64,000 bases of DNA. Source: Porphyrobacter sp. HT-58-2 (GTDB lineage: Bacteria; Pseudomonadota; Alphaproteobacteria; Sphingomonadales; Sphingomonadaceae). Made by a program: the position numbers and the translations under genes. Location of the stretch: NCBI RefSeq assembly GCF_002952215.1, contig NZ_CP022600.1, positions 434,001 to 498,000 of the forward strand, written 5' to 3'. A model generated the notes under the pieces. The model made no database searches, had not been told where the DNA came from, and saw nothing but the letters and a program-made list of their open reading frames with translations. Positions 43,167 to 52,342 of the stretch are shown here, piece after piece. The stretch's first letter is position 1, and each line of letters starts with the position of its first letter.

Positions 43167-44641
43167 TTCGCCTTCTGCCCCGCCTGCTGCCGCAGGTAGT
43201 CCGCCTCGAAATCGGCGCGCGGATCGGTCAGGCGGCGCGGGGGGAGCGACTTGCCTTTGAGCCGCGCGATTCCCGGCGCAGGTTCTGCCGAAGGCGCGCG
43301 CACCCGCCAGATGATCCCGGCCGTATCGTCCGACACCAGCAGCGCGCCATCGCCCGCCCATTCAACCCATGTCGGCCGCCCGCGGGTGGTGCCGTCCGCC
43401 TTGAGGAACCCGGTCAGCACCGGAACCGGCTTGCCCACCGGATTGCCGCGGTCATCGAAATCCACGAACACCACGTCATAGCCCGACGGCGGCTTGCGGT
43501 TCCACGAACCGTGCCGTGCGATGAAGGCCCCGCTGGCGAAATCGTCGCCCATGCGGTGGCCCTCGGCGGTGAACACCAGCCCCAGCGCCGCCACGTGCGG
43601 GCCAAGCGCGAATTCGGGATTGCGGACATACTCCATCAGGAAGCGCGGCATCGGCGCCTCCACCCGGCGATCGCGGTTGACCTTGTAATAGACCCACGGC
43701 CAGCCGTATTGCGCGCCGATGGGGACGTTGGTGAGATAATCCGGCACCAGATCGCTGCCGAGCATGTCGCGTTCGTTCACGGTGGTCCACAACTCGCCGG
43801 TCCAGGGGCTGAAATCCATGCCATTGGGATTGCGCAGCCCCACGCCGAACTGGCGCTGGACATTGGCGGCCAGATCATACTCCCAGATCATCGCCCGGCC
43901 TTCCTCCACGGCCATGCCCTGCTCGCCGATATTGCTGACCGAGCCAACGGCGACGTAAAGCCGCTCGCCATCGGGGGACAGCTCGACATTGCGCATCCAG
44001 TGGCCGCCGCCGCCCGGCAGATCCATCAGCTTGCGCGGGGCGCCTGCCACCTTGTCGCTGCCGAGCGAATAAGGGAACGCGAGCAGGGCATTGTGATTGG
44101 CGACGAACAGCGTGTCATCCTTCCATGCCAGGCCAGAGGGCGAATCGAGCCCTTCGGACAGGATCACCTGCTTCGTCTCCGCCCTGCCATCGCCATCGGC
44201 ATCGCGCAACAGCACGATCTGGTTGGGAGATTCGCCCGCTGATCCGGCCTTTTCGAACAGAATCGCCGCAATCCAGCCCTGAATTGTCGCCATCACCCCG
44301 CCATCGCCGCCATCGGTCTTGGGGGCGCGGGTCAGCGTGACCAGCACATCACCATTGGGCAGAGCGTAGAGAATGCGCGGGTGATCCAGCCCCTCGGCAA
44401 AGCGCATCACTTCGAGGCCCTTGGCTACCTCGGGCCGCTCGTCCGCCTGCCAGCCCACCGGCTCGGCGATCTGGACGGTCGGGAAGCTTTGCGGGTCACC
44501 TTCCTGCAGCACAGGATCGGTGCCAGTGACCTCTTCCACCGAGAGATCGGCGGTGTCACCCCGGCTAAGGAACCAGAACAGGCCGCCCAGAACCAGAACA
44601 ATGATACCGAGAGCGATTGCGATTTTGCGTAGGATTGCCAT
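43163..44641 (-). CDS. Sorbosone dehydrogenase-like PQQ/beta-propeller protein
   Basis: 492 residues. One N-terminal membrane segment (about 7-26) then a six-bladed propeller of the glucose/sorbosone dehydrogenase type: RNVELSPDGERLYVAVGS, GLRNPNGMDFSP, HGSWNRKPPSGYDV and RPTWVEWAGDGALLVSDD. It probably faces the periplasm. Whether it binds PQQ or uses sugars is not shown. It is divergent from the fRMsr gene. Confidence 0.85.
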   Translation of the reverse strand: MAILRKIAIALGIIVLVLGGLFWFLSRGDTADLSVEEVTGTDPVLQEGDPQSFPTVQIAEPVGWQADERPEVAKGLEVMRFAEGLDHPRILYALPNGDVLVTLTRAPKTDGGDGGVMATIQGWIAAILFEKAGSAGESPNQIVLLRDADGDGRAETKQVILSEGLDSPSGLAWKDDTLFVANHNALLAFPYSLGSDKVAGAPRKLMDLPGGGGHWMRNVELSPDGERLYVAVGSVSNIGEQGMAVEEGRAMIWEYDLAANVQRQFGVGLRNPNGMDFSPWTGELWTTVNERDMLGSDLVPDYLTNVPIGAQYGWPWVYYKVNRDRRVEAPMPRFLMEYVRNPEFALGPHVAALGLVFTAEGHRMGDDFASGAFIARHGSWNRKPPSGYDVVFVDFDDRGNPVGKPVPVLTGFLKADGTTRGRPTWVEWAGDGALLVSDDTAGIIWRVRAPSAEPAPGIARLKGKSLPPRRLTDPRADFEADYLRQQAGQKAN

Positions 44642-44704
44642 GTGGGCGGGATAAGCCCGGTGCGCGCTTGCGGCAACCGGGAAGCAAGGAAAGAATTCGC
44701 GCCC

Positions 44705-45208
44705 ATGTATGATTTCAAGCCCGCCGCCCCGCTTTCCGCCGCAGAACTCTACCGCGAGCTGCTGGGCGCCGCCGATGCGCTGACGGCGGGCGAGCCCGAC
44801 GGCGTGGCCAACATGGCCAATGTCGCTGCGCTCCTGTGGGAGTTTCTGCCCGATCTCAACTGGGCTGGCTTCTACCGGGTCGCACCTGCCAAGACTGGCA
44901 ATGGGGAAGAAGAGCTGGTGCTGGGCCCCTTCGTGGGCCGTCCCGCCTGCATCCGCATTCCCTTCGGCACAGGCGTATGCGGCACAGCGGCAAAAAGTCG
45001 CGCCACGCAACTTGTCGCGGACGTCCACGCCTTCCCCGGTCACATCGCTTGCGATGCGGCGAGCCAGTCGGAACTGGTCGTCCCGGTGTTGCGCGACGGC
45101 GCGCTCGTGGCTGTGATCGACCTCGACAGCCCGCGCCCCGAACGCTTTACCGAGGAGGACGCGACAGGGATCGAGGCGCTGGCGGCACTGTTGTCGGACA
45201 GGATCTGA
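44705..45208 (+). CDS. Free methionine-(R)-sulfoxide reductase (GAF domain)
   Basis: 167 residues, a single GAF domain. The three redox cysteines are conserved as ACIRIPFGTGVCGTAA and HIACDAAS, matching the fRMsr (YebR) pattern. It reduces free methionine-R-sulfoxide. The ATG at 44705 begins MYDFKP. Confidence 0.92.
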   Translation: MYDFKPAAPLSAAELYRELLGAADALTAGEPDGVANMANVAALLWEFLPDLNWAGFYRVAPAKTGNGEEELVLGPFVGRPACIRIPFGTGVCGTAAKSRATQLVADVHAFPGHIACDAASQSELVVPVLRDGALVAVIDLDSPRPERFTEEDATGIEALAALLSDRI

Positions 45209-45288
45209 GGGCTTCGCTAGAGCGAATTCCCGAAACGGGACAGCGCGCGAAGCGCCGCTTGGGCAGATGGCCGTTGGAGTGGTAAGGA

Positions 45289-45318
45289 TTGGCTAACCAT
45301 CAGCCAACTCTGGCTGAT
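45289..45318 (+). promoter_or_regulatory. Mutually exclusive stem-loops in the glycine-zipper gene leader
   Basis: TTGGCT (45289-45294) can pair with AGCCAA (45302-45307). The overlapping ATCAGCCA (45299-45306) can instead pair with TGGCTGAT (45311-45318). The second stem ends four bases before the G-rich ribosome-binding site (45322-45327) of the next gene, so switching could affect initiation. This is inference from base pairing only. Confidence 0.35.
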
Positions 45319-45334
45319 TCAGGGGGGTTTGCCC

Positions 45335-46198
45335 ATGTCCAAGCTGTTTCCATCACTTCCGCTCGCCGCGCTGGCGCTGGCGCTTCCGGTAACGGTGCAG
45401 GCGCAGAATTACGCCGATCTGCCGCCGCTTACGCCGATGAACGAAGCTGAGCTGCGCACACTCCCTGCCGATATGCGCAGCGCGCCAACGCGGGTGGTTG
45501 CCGATGAAACCGTGACCATGGTCAACGGAGTCGAGACCATTACCCGCACCCGCCGGATCGAAGCACCGCAGCCGCTTCCCGCTACCCCGGCCGTTGCGCA
45601 TCAGAGCTATGCGCCGGGTTATGCCCCGAACTACGCCCCGATCCACACAATGCCGATGGGCTATGCCCCGGCGGTGTTCGAACGCCAGCAATGGATCGAC
45701 GAATGCCGTCGCCGCACGCGCGGGCAGAACCGCAGCAACACCGGCAAGATCATCGGTGGGTTGCTGGGCGCGATTGGGGGCGGATTTGCCGGATATGAGA
45801 TCGCCGGCGCAGGCGACCGTCTGCTCGGCACCGTGCTCGGTGTTGGCGGCGGCGGGTTGCTGGGCGGGTTGATCGGCAGCCTGTTCGATGGCGACCGCAA
45901 GAAGAACCTCTACGATTGCGAAGCCGCGCTCGACAGCTACCTTTCGGCCTATGGCGCGCCCGGCGCCCGGATCGCCAGCCGCGAGATCGCCTATCCCGCC
46001 TATACTCAGAGCTACGCCTATCCGGCCTACTCCTATGGCTATACCTACGCCCCGCCGCCGCAAATGGTGCTGGTGCCGGTGCGCACCGAGGTGCAGCAGC
46101 AGGTCGTGGTGCGCGAGACCGAGCGTTTCGAAGGTGTCCCGGCACAGCGGATCATTCCTGCGCCGCGCCCCTCACCGAAGATGATCAAGACCCGCTGA
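45335..46198 (+). CDS. Glycine-zipper outer-membrane-associated protein, unknown function
   Basis: 287 residues. A signal peptide (1-24, VQAQ) is followed by a Pro/Ala/Tyr-rich stretch, then a glycine-zipper segment (about 135-190: GGLLGAIGGGFAGYEIAG and GVGGGGLLGGLIGSLF). A Tyr/Pro-rich repeat region (YPAYTQSYAYPAYSYGY) leads to the C-terminus. Glycine zippers pack within or beside membranes. The ATG at 45335 follows GGGGGG. No function is assigned. Confidence 0.75.
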   Translation: MSKLFPSLPLAALALALPVTVQAQNYADLPPLTPMNEAELRTLPADMRSAPTRVVADETVTMVNGVETITRTRRIEAPQPLPATPAVAHQSYAPGYAPNYAPIHTMPMGYAPAVFERQQWIDECRRRTRGQNRSNTGKIIGGLLGAIGGGFAGYEIAGAGDRLLGTVLGVGGGGLLGGLIGSLFDGDRKKNLYDCEAALDSYLSAYGAPGARIASREIAYPAYTQSYAYPAYSYGYTYAPPPQMVLVPVRTEVQQQVVVRETERFEGVPAQRIIPAPRPSPKMIKTR

Positions 46199-46238
46199 TC
46201 GGTCCAGCTTTGGCCCCTTGTCCAGGGGGCAGACAGAC

Positions 46239-46270
46239 AGCCCCGCAGGTTCAGGCGACCCTGCGGGGCT
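46239..46270. terminator. Stem-loop between convergent glycine-zipper gene and parB
   Basis: AGCCCCGCAGG and CCTGCGGGGCT form an eleven-pair perfect stem. There is no T-tract on either side. It sits about midway between the two gene ends, so it may stop or protect both transcripts. Confidence 0.5.
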
Positions 46271-46301
46271 TATGCTGTAAAGGCGTGACGGGTGAGGATG
46301 A

Positions 46302-47270
46302 TCAGAACTCGCCGCCAGTAAGCCGCTGGCAGAGCAGATCAAGCTGATCGAGCGTCGTGTAGCGGATCGTCACGGTACCCTTGCGTGGATCGCCTTCAGG
46401 CTTGATCCTGACGCTCAGGCCGAGAAATTCCTCAAGATGTTGCTGCACCGCGAGAATATCCGCATTCTCACCTGCTGAACCCTGATTTTCACCCACGGCA
46501 GCCGCACTTTCCTTGCGGCCCTGCTTGCGCGTGAGCGTTTCGACATCACGCACGGAAAGGCCTTCGGAAACGGCGATTTCCGCCAGCTCCACCGCGTCGT
46601 CCCGCCCGATCAGCGCACGGACATGGCCGGTGCTGAGCTTGCCTTGCTCGACCAGATCGAGCACGCGGCCCGGTAGCGCCATCAGTCGCATCATGTTCGC
46701 GACATGGCTGCGCGATTTCTCGACCATCTTGGCGATGTCGACCTGGATCATGCCCTCTTCTTCCGAGAGGCGATGATAGGCGCGTGCTTCCTCGACCGGG
46801 TTCAGGTCTTCGCGCTGAAGGTTCTCGATCAGCGCCAGCGCCATCACCTCTCGATCAGACAGATCGCGCACCAGCGCCGGGATCTCATGGAGCCGCGCCT
46901 TCTGCGCCGCGCGCCACCGCCGCTCACCCGCAACCAGCTGATATCCCTGCATTTCGGGGTGAGGGCGAACGATGATGGGCTGAATCACCCCGCGCGTGGC
47001 AATCGAGGCTGCCAGTTCGGCCAGCGCCGTTTCGTCGAAGTGCTTGCGGGGGTTGCCTGGCAGCGGCTTGATTGAAGCGAGCGCCAACATCCGCAGAGGC
47101 GACCCTCCCGAAGCCGGCGCCTCGGCTGGAATATCATCACGGCGCACCAGCGGCTCTTCGCGCCGTGTCTCCCCCAACAACGCACCCAGACCCCGACCAA
47201 GCCGACGCGGCTTGTCATCGCCGCGTGAATTCATCGCAATATCAGTGCCTTGTAAACTGTTCTCGGTCAT
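46302..47270 (-). CDS. parB: Chromosome partitioning protein ParB
   Basis: 322 residues. The CTP-binding/N-terminal domain includes NPRKHFDETALAELAASI and GERRWRAAQKA, the helix-turn-helix is near MVEKSRSHVANMMRLMALP, and the C-terminal dimer helix closes the chain. It loads at parS, spreads, and is pulled by ParA. The start overlaps the parA stop by four bases. Perfect target sites lie in the genes just upstream. Confidence 0.96.
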   Translation of the reverse strand: MTENSLQGTDIAMNSRGDDKPRRLGRGLGALLGETRREEPLVRRDDIPAEAPASGGSPLRMLALASIKPLPGNPRKHFDETALAELAASIATRGVIQPIIVRPHPEMQGYQLVAGERRWRAAQKARLHEIPALVRDLSDREVMALALIENLQREDLNPVEEARAYHRLSEEEGMIQVDIAKMVEKSRSHVANMMRLMALPGRVLDLVEQGKLSTGHVRALIGRDDAVELAEIAVSEGLSVRDVETLTRKQGRKESAAAVGENQGSAGENADILAVQQHLEEFLGLSVRIKPEGDPRKGTVTIRYTTLDQLDLLCQRLTGGEF

Positions 47271-48043
47271 GCAGCCTGTCTTTCTGCGGGAAATCGGCCG
47301 ATCAGCTCACGCGCCAGCGACATATAGGCGCGGCTGCCGGTGCAATGCTGGTCGTAGATCAACGCCGGAAGCCCATGGCTCGGCGCTTCGGAGAGGCGCA
47401 CATTGCGAGGGATCACCGTGTCGAACACCAATGAGCCGAGGCAGTCGCGCACATCGTCGGACACCTGATCGGTCAACCGATTCCGTCGGTCAAACATGGT
47501 CAGCGCCACGCCGATAATACCAAGATCGGGATTGAAGCGCTGCTGCACCTGATCGACCGTCTGGAGCAGCTGGGACAACCCTTCCAGCGCAAAGAACTCG
47601 CATTGCAGCGGCACCAGCAGGGTATCGGCTGCGCACAAGGCATTGAGCGTCAGCAGGCCAAGCGAGGGCGGGCAGTCGATGAAGCAGATGTCGTGCCCGG
47701 TGTGCTTCGCCAACGCCTTGTCCAGGCGGTGCGTTCGCCCCTCCACCGCAACCAGTTCCACCTCTGCACCCGACAGATCGACTGTCGCGGGGACGATATC
47801 GAGCCGAGGGATCGCCGTCGACACGATTGCGCTGTCGAGCGCAACTTCATCGACCAGCAGATCATAGCTCGAAACTTCGCGCGCAGCAGCGTGAACACCA
47901 AGGCCGGTGGAGGCATTGCCCTGCGGATCGAGATCAATCAGCAATGTCCGCCATCCGGTTGCAGCCATCGCGGTCGCGATGTTGATTGCTGTGGTGGTCT
48001 TGCCCACCCCACCCTTCTGGTTGGCAATCGCGATGGTCAGCAT
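47267..48043 (-). CDS. parA: Chromosome partitioning ATPase ParA
   Basis: 258 residues, a deviant Walker A ATPase: NQKGGVGKTTTAINIA at about 8-23, LLIDLDPQGNAS, and FIDCPPSLG (Walker B). It forms the gradient that moves ParB-bound origin copies. The ATG at 48043 (MLTIAIANQKGG) is standard; the upstream extension lacks homology. It is the first gene of the parA-parB pair, 57 bases from rsmG. Confidence 0.96.
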   Translation of the reverse strand: MLTIAIANQKGGVGKTTTAINIATAMAATGWRTLLIDLDPQGNASTGLGVHAAAREVSSYDLLVDEVALDSAIVSTAIPRLDIVPATVDLSGAEVELVAVEGRTHRLDKALAKHTGHDICFIDCPPSLGLLTLNALCAADTLLVPLQCEFFALEGLSQLLQTVDQVQQRFNPDLGIIGVALTMFDRRNRLTDQVSDDVRDCLGSLVFDTVIPRNVRLSEAPSHGLPALIYDQHCTGSRAYMSLARELIGRFPAERQAA

Positions 48044-48100
48044 GGTGCTCCCGTCCTTCCCGCGCGCCGATTCAGGATGAATCCGCACAATGATCGCGTG

Positions 48101-48748
48101 TCAGGCCTTCACAATGATTCCCGCGTCGGGATCGGTCAAGGAATGTTTCACGTGAAACATTGTCCGAATCGAAGGCTTCAAGCTCTCCAATTCCTGCGCC
48201 GCCGAGCGTCCCTTGGGCAATACATAGGCGGTCTGCCTTGTGGAGAAGGGTGCGGACAAAGCGAGGAGTTTGTCGAGCGGAGCAAAGGCACGTGCCGAAA
48301 TGGCGCGGGCCGGGAACGGCGCGACCCGTTCGAGGCGCTGGCCTTCGACACGGCATTTCTTCAGATCCAGCGCGGCAATAGCGGATTCGAGGAATTCCAC
48401 CCGCCGCGCGCGGGACTCCACCAGCACCACGGGCATATTCGGACACAGCGCAGCGATCACCAACCCCGGAAACCCCGGACCGCTCCCCAGATCGAGCCAC
48501 GGCCCCTGCGCATTCGGCCCCAATGTTTCTGCCTTCACCAGAGCTTCGCTACCACGTGAAACATCGACGAGCTGTGCCGAATCGGCAATGTGTCGCTGCC
48601 AGATATGCGGCTCGGTGGCTTTGGCGATGAGGTTCTGGCGCTGGTTCTCCGCCAGCACCAGCGCAGCGAAGCGCTCCAGGCGCGCCATGCCTTCTTTGTC
48701 GGTGAGACCGGCGACGTAGGCGCGGGCCTGTTCTTCGGTGACGATCAT
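48101..48748 (-). CDS. rsmG: 16S rRNA (guanine527-N7)-methyltransferase
   Basis: 215 residues, Rossmann methyltransferase (formerly GidB). The SAM loop is [13 protein letters not shown] (about 85-97), with [13 protein letters not shown]. It methylates G527 of 16S rRNA; loss gives streptomycin tolerance. Near the C-terminus the peptide TMFHVKHS is encoded by a perfect parS site. It overlaps mnmG by four bases. Confidence 0.95.
   Translation of the reverse strand: MIVTEEQARAYVAGLTDKEGMARLERFAALVLAENQRQNLIAKATEPHIWQRHIADSAQLVDVSRGSEALVKAETLGPNAQGPWLDLGSGPGFPGLVIAALCPNMPVVLVESRARRVEFLESAIAALDLKKCRVEGQRLERVAPFPARAISARAFAPLDKLLALSAPFSTRQTAYVLPKGRSAAQELESLKPSIRTMFHVKHSLTDPDAGIIVKA
48144..48159. promoter_or_regulatory. 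parS: parS site inside rsmG
   Basis: Perfect TGTTTCACGTGAAACA in the 3' part of rsmG, encoding MFHVKH at about residues 197-202, after the catalytic core. Confidence 0.92.
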
Positions 48749-50595
48749 GCTGCCTGCCGACGACGAGCATGGACCAGCAGTGCCGAGAGCGCAGCCGGCG
48801 TCACCCCCGGTACCCGTCCCGCTGCGGCGAGGGTCCCCGGCGCGGCCTTGGTCAGGCGCTCGACCATTTCGTTCGATAGCCCCGGCACGTCCGCGTAGGG
48901 AAAGTCCACCGGCAGCGGCAGCGCCTCGCTCGCGCGAAGATCGCGCAACTCGGCATCCTGCCGTGCGAGGTAAGGCGCATAGGCGGCATCCTCGGCCATT
49001 TCCTCGGCAAGCAGTGGGTCGAGCGCAGTCACCTCGCCTAACCAGGGCGCGAGCGCCTCAGGCGTCACACCATCGTAGCGCAGCCAGTCCGCGAGCGGCT
49101 TCTCTCCGTGATCGCGCCGCACCGGCAGACCGAGATCGGCGAGTTCGCGGGCATGGACCTTCTCGGAATGTTTCACGTGAAACATTTCGCGCACTTCTTC
49201 ACGACGTTCCCACCAGCGGCGACGTTCCTCGCCGATGCACCCAGCATCGATACCCAGCCCCGTCAGGCGGGTTGCAGCGTTGTTGGCGCGCAGACGCAGG
49301 CGATATTCAGCGCGGGCAGTAAGCATGCGGTAAGGCTCCGAAACGCCTTGGAGCGTCAAATCGTCAACCATCACAGCGATGTAACTATTGGCACGGTCGA
49401 GCGGCGGAGCCTGCTTGCCAAGCGCCGCAGCGGCGGCCTCCAGCCCGGCAACAAGGCCCTGTGCAGCGGCCTCCTCGTAACCGGTGGTCCCGTTGATCTG
49501 GCCCGCACAATAAAGGCCGGGGATCGCGCGGACCTGCAAATCCGGCGTCAGGGCGCGCGGATCGATGTGATCATACTCAACCGCATAGCCCGGCTGCACG
49601 ATCTCCACCCGCTCGCACCCCGGCATGGTTCGGACCACCTGCTCCTGCACATCCACCGGCAGCGAGGTGCTGATGCCATTGGGATAGACCAGATGGGTAG
49701 TCAGCCCTTCTGGTTCGAGGAACACCTGATGCCCCTCCCGGTCGCCAAAGCGGTGAATCTTGTCTTCGATCGACGGACAATAACGCGGTCCCGCCGCCGC
49801 AATCGCGCCAGAGAACAGCGGCGAGCGGTGAAGGTTGGCGCGGATCGCATCATGGCCCGCCTGTGTGGTGCGGGTGATGGCGCAGAACACCTGCGGGTTA
49901 ATGCGGGCGGGCGTGAGCGGCGACATGGTCCAGGCCTCACCGTCCGAAGGCTGTTCCTCCAGAACCGCCCAGTTGATCGTCCGACCGTCCAGTCGCGGGG
50001 GTGTGCCAGTCTTGAGCCGGGCCATCGGCAGGTCAGCCCCACGCAACTGAGCAGCGAGGCGCTTGGCCGCATTCTCACCGATGCGTCCGCCCTCGAAACG
50101 CTCCTCGCCGCGGAACAATACGCCGCCGAGGAAGGTGCCAGTGCACAGGACGATATGTTTCACGTGAAACATTGTGCCGTCGGCCAACTCAAGCCCGGTG
50201 ACACACCCAGCTTCAAGCCGAAGTGCCGCAGCCTCACCCTGCACCAGCGTGAGGCTGGCCTGCGCCCGCACCATGGCCTGCACCGCCGCCTTGAACCGCA
50301 CGCGGTCGGCCTGCACCCGCGGGCCCCAGACGGCGCTGCCCTTCGAGCGGTTGAGCATGCGGTAGTGAATTGCACCAGCGTCAGCGGCACGGCCGAGAAC
50401 GCCATCGAGAGCATCGACCTCGCGCACCAGATGGCCCTTGCCAAGTCCCCCGATGGCAGGATTGCAACTCATCGAACCGATGGCATCGAGGTCGAAGCTC
50501 ACCAGCGCGGTGCGCGCACCCATCCGGGCCGCCGCGCAGGCAGCCTCCACCCCGGCGTGACCGCCGCCGATGACAAGGACATCGAAGGAATGCAT
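48745..50595 (-). CDS. mnmG: tRNA uridine-5-carboxymethylaminomethyl synthesis enzyme MnmG
   Basis: 616 residues. The FAD-binding [17 protein letters not shown] is at the start (9-25), with [23 protein letters not shown] and [11 protein letters not shown]. With MnmE it makes the cmnm5 modification at U34 of several tRNAs. Two perfect parS sites lie inside the gene, one encoding TMFHVKHI right before CTGTFLGG, one encoding EMFHVKHSE near residue 470. The ATG at 50595 is the family start. Confidence 0.96.
   Translation of the reverse strand: MHSFDVLVIGGGHAGVEAACAAARMGARTALVSFDLDAIGSMSCNPAIGGLGKGHLVREVDALDGVLGRAADAGAIHYRMLNRSKGSAVWGPRVQADRVRFKAAVQAMVRAQASLTLVQGEAAALRLEAGCVTGLELADGTMFHVKHIVLCTGTFLGGVLFRGEERFEGGRIGENAAKRLAAQLRGADLPMARLKTGTPPRLDGRTINWAVLEEQPSDGEAWTMSPLTPARINPQVFCAITRTTQAGHDAIRANLHRSPLFSGAIAAAGPRYCPSIEDKIHRFGDREGHQVFLEPEGLTTHLVYPNGISTSLPVDVQEQVVRTMPGCERVEIVQPGYAVEYDHIDPRALTPDLQVRAIPGLYCAGQINGTTGYEEAAAQGLVAGLEAAAAALGKQAPPLDRANSYIAVMVDDLTLQGVSEPYRMLTARAEYRLRLRANNAATRLTGLGIDAGCIGEERRRWWERREEVREMFHVKHSEKVHARELADLGLPVRRDHGEKPLADWLRYDGVTPEALAPWLGEVTALDPLLAEEMAEDAAYAPYLARQDAELRDLRASEALPLPVDFPYADVPGLSNEMVERLTKAAPGTLAAAGRVPGVTPAALSALLVHARRRQAA
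49169..49184. promoter_or_regulatory. parS: parS site inside mnmG (3' copy)
   Basis: Perfect 16-base palindrome in the C-terminal half of mnmG, encoding MFHVKH near residue 473, in the helical region after the FAD domain. Confidence 0.92.
50156..50171. promoter_or_regulatory. parS: parS site inside mnmG (5' copy)
   Basis: Perfect 16-base palindrome encoding MFHVKH near residues 142-147, on the strand that in other MnmG proteins reads roughly KFRAKAVVLTVGTF. The protein fold tolerates the substitution. Confidence 0.92.
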
Positions 50596-50669
50596 GGGGC
50601 GCAAATAGGGCTTGGTGCGGGGATCGTCAAAGCGGATTTGGTTGGGCGAGCCGATCGCTCCGCCCAAAA

Positions 50670-50685
50670 TGTTTCACGTGAAACA
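50670..50685. promoter_or_regulatory. parS: parS site in the mnmG-mnmE gap
   Basis: Perfect palindrome, extended outward to 24 bases (CAAAA...TTTTG). It lies 17 bases before the mnmE stop, in the 107-base gap between two minus-strand genes. It is the only perfect site of the cluster outside a gene. Confidence 0.94.
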
Positions 50686-50702
50686 TTTTGCCCCGCGCAG
50701 CT

Positions 50703-51989
50703 TCACTTTCCGATGCAGAAGCGGCCAAACAGGGTGTCGAGCATGTCCTCGGTCGTCGCGCGTCCGATCAGCCGGTCAAAGGCAAGACGCGCGCGGCGCA
50801 GTTCTTCCGCTACCAACAGTGGGTCTGAGAGTGTGCGCGCCGCTTCAAGTGCCTCGGCGGCCTCGGTCAGCCGCGCGTGCTGGCGGGCGTTGAGCGCTGC
50901 TTCCCCCGGCTTGGGGAGCGCATCGCGTGCGGCTTCGACCAGCGCCGTCTTCAACGCAGCAACCCCCTCGCCCGTCCTTGCCGACAGGGCAAAGCGGGCG
51001 GAGGCCTTCGGAGCAAAATCCTCGCGGTCGGCCTGCGGGGCAATCTCCCAAGCGCGGTCCGGCCCACCCCCTTCAGGCCCCAGCCACAGCACCACATCGG
51101 CCCGTACGAGTTCGTCCTTGGCCCGATCGATCCCGATGGCCTCGATTTCATCCGCCTGCGCCGTCTCCCTCAGGCCCGCCGTATCGACGAAAGTGAACGG
51201 CACTCCGCCGATGGCAACCGCGCGCTCAATCACGTCACGGGTGGTCCCAGCGATCGGCGAAGTGATCGCCGCCTCGCTTTCGACCAGCGCATTGAACAGG
51301 GTTGATTTGCCGGCATTGGGTGGCCCGGCGAGCACAACGCGGAAGCCCTCCCCCAAGCGTTCCGAACGCGGTCGAGCAAGCCATTCCCGCAACTCTCCCG
51401 CCAGCGCGGCAATGTTCCACGTGAAACATTCGGGAAGATCGGCGGAGTCTTCCTCGTCCGAGAAATCGAGCACGCCTTCGACCTCCGCGGAAAGGCCCAG
51501 CACCCGCTCACGCCAACCCTCAACCTGCCGTGACAAGGCGCCCCCGGCATTGGCGAGCGCGGCAGCGCGTTGCAATTCCGTCTCGGCGCAAAGCAGATCG
51601 CCCAGGCCCTCCGCTTCGGCCAGATCGATGCGGCCATTGGCAAAGGCGCGGCGGGTGAACTCGCCCGGTTCGGCAGAGCGGGTATCGGGGAGCCCCGCCA
51701 GCGCCGCCTCCACCGCCGCGATCACCGCGCGCCCACCGTGGCAGTGAAATTCGGCCAGATCCTCACCAGTCGCGGTGTTCGGGCCGGGGAACCACAGCAC
51801 CAGCGCCTCATCCAGCAGCGCCCCGTCAGCACCCCGCAATCTTGCCAGTGACGCGCGGCGCGGTTGCGGGACGCGTCCGGCCAGCGCCCGCAACGCCGCA
51901 CTCGCCCGCGAGCCGGACACGCGGATCACCCCCACCCCAGCTGGCGGCGCGCCGCTGGAAAGCGCGAAGATGGTCGGCCCGTTGGTCAC
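50703..51989 (-). CDS. mnmE: tRNA modification GTPase MnmE
   Basis: 428 residues: N-terminal tetrahydrofolate-binding domain, helical domain, and an inserted G domain with GPPNAGKSTLFNALV (about 213-227) and FVDTAGLRET. The C-terminal CxGK is FCIGK. It partners MnmG. A one-mismatch parS site lies within it, encoding CFTWN. The reading is continuous. Confidence 0.95.
   Translation of the reverse strand: MTNGPTIFALSSGAPPAGVGVIRVSGSRASAALRALAGRVPQPRRASLARLRGADGALLDEALVLWFPGPNTATGEDLAEFHCHGGRAVIAAVEAALAGLPDTRSAEPGEFTRRAFANGRIDLAEAEGLGDLLCAETELQRAAALANAGGALSRQVEGWRERVLGLSAEVEGVLDFSDEEDSADLPECFTWNIAALAGELREWLARPRSERLGEGFRVVLAGPPNAGKSTLFNALVESEAAITSPIAGTTRDVIERAVAIGGVPFTFVDTAGLRETAQADEIEAIGIDRAKDELVRADVVLWLGPEGGGPDRAWEIAPQADREDFAPKASARFALSARTGEGVAALKTALVEAARDALPKPGEAALNARQHARLTEAAEALEAARTLSDPLLVAEELRRARLAFDRLIGRATTEDMLDTLFGRFCIGK
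51413..51428. promoter_or_regulatory. parS-like site inside mnmE, one mismatch
   Basis: TGTTCCACGTGAAACA differs from the consensus at the fifth base. It encodes CFTWN between the helical and G domains of MnmE. Confidence 0.6.
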
Positions 51990-51993
51990 AGAA

Positions 51994-52245
51994 TCAATCG
52001 GAAGACTTGGATCCCGACGCAGCCTTCATCCCGCTCTCTACAAAGTTCTGGAACAGCTTCAGCCCCATTTGCCCCATCGGCGCAAGCGCGGCCGCATATT
52101 GCTGCAACTGATCCGGGCTGGACACACCCTGCATCGCCTTGGTGATGTTCTCGACATAGACATTATTCGCCGCGCTCACATCGGGCAGCCCGAGAAAGCT
52201 GCGAGCCTCTTCAGGGGTGCAATCGACCTCGATGGTGATCTTCAT
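51994..52245 (-). CDS. DUF6489 family small protein
   Basis: 83 residues, starting MKITIEVDCTPEEARSFLGLPDV and ending in a helix KLFQNFVESGMKAA. It resembles a small sphingomonad/alphaproteobacterial family (DUF6489) of unknown function. It starts right after an AGGAGAACACGTCC ribosome-binding region on the minus strand and ends four bases before mnmE. Confidence 0.78.
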   Translation of the reverse strand: MKITIEVDCTPEEARSFLGLPDVSAANNVYVENITKAMQGVSSPDQLQQYAAALAPMGQMGLKLFQNFVESGMKAASGSKSSD

Positions 52246-52342
52246 GGACGTGTTCTCCTGTCTGCTCCCCCATTTGGGCTTGGCAGCGAAGCAAGGCAAG
52301 AGATAGGACGGAGGCAAAGCTGCGAACCACGGGAGAGACACC

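Noticed and set aside
48549..48565. CCACGTGAAACA half-site in rsmG
   Set aside because: Only one arm of the parS palindrome is present; four mismatches in the other arm make ParB loading unlikely.
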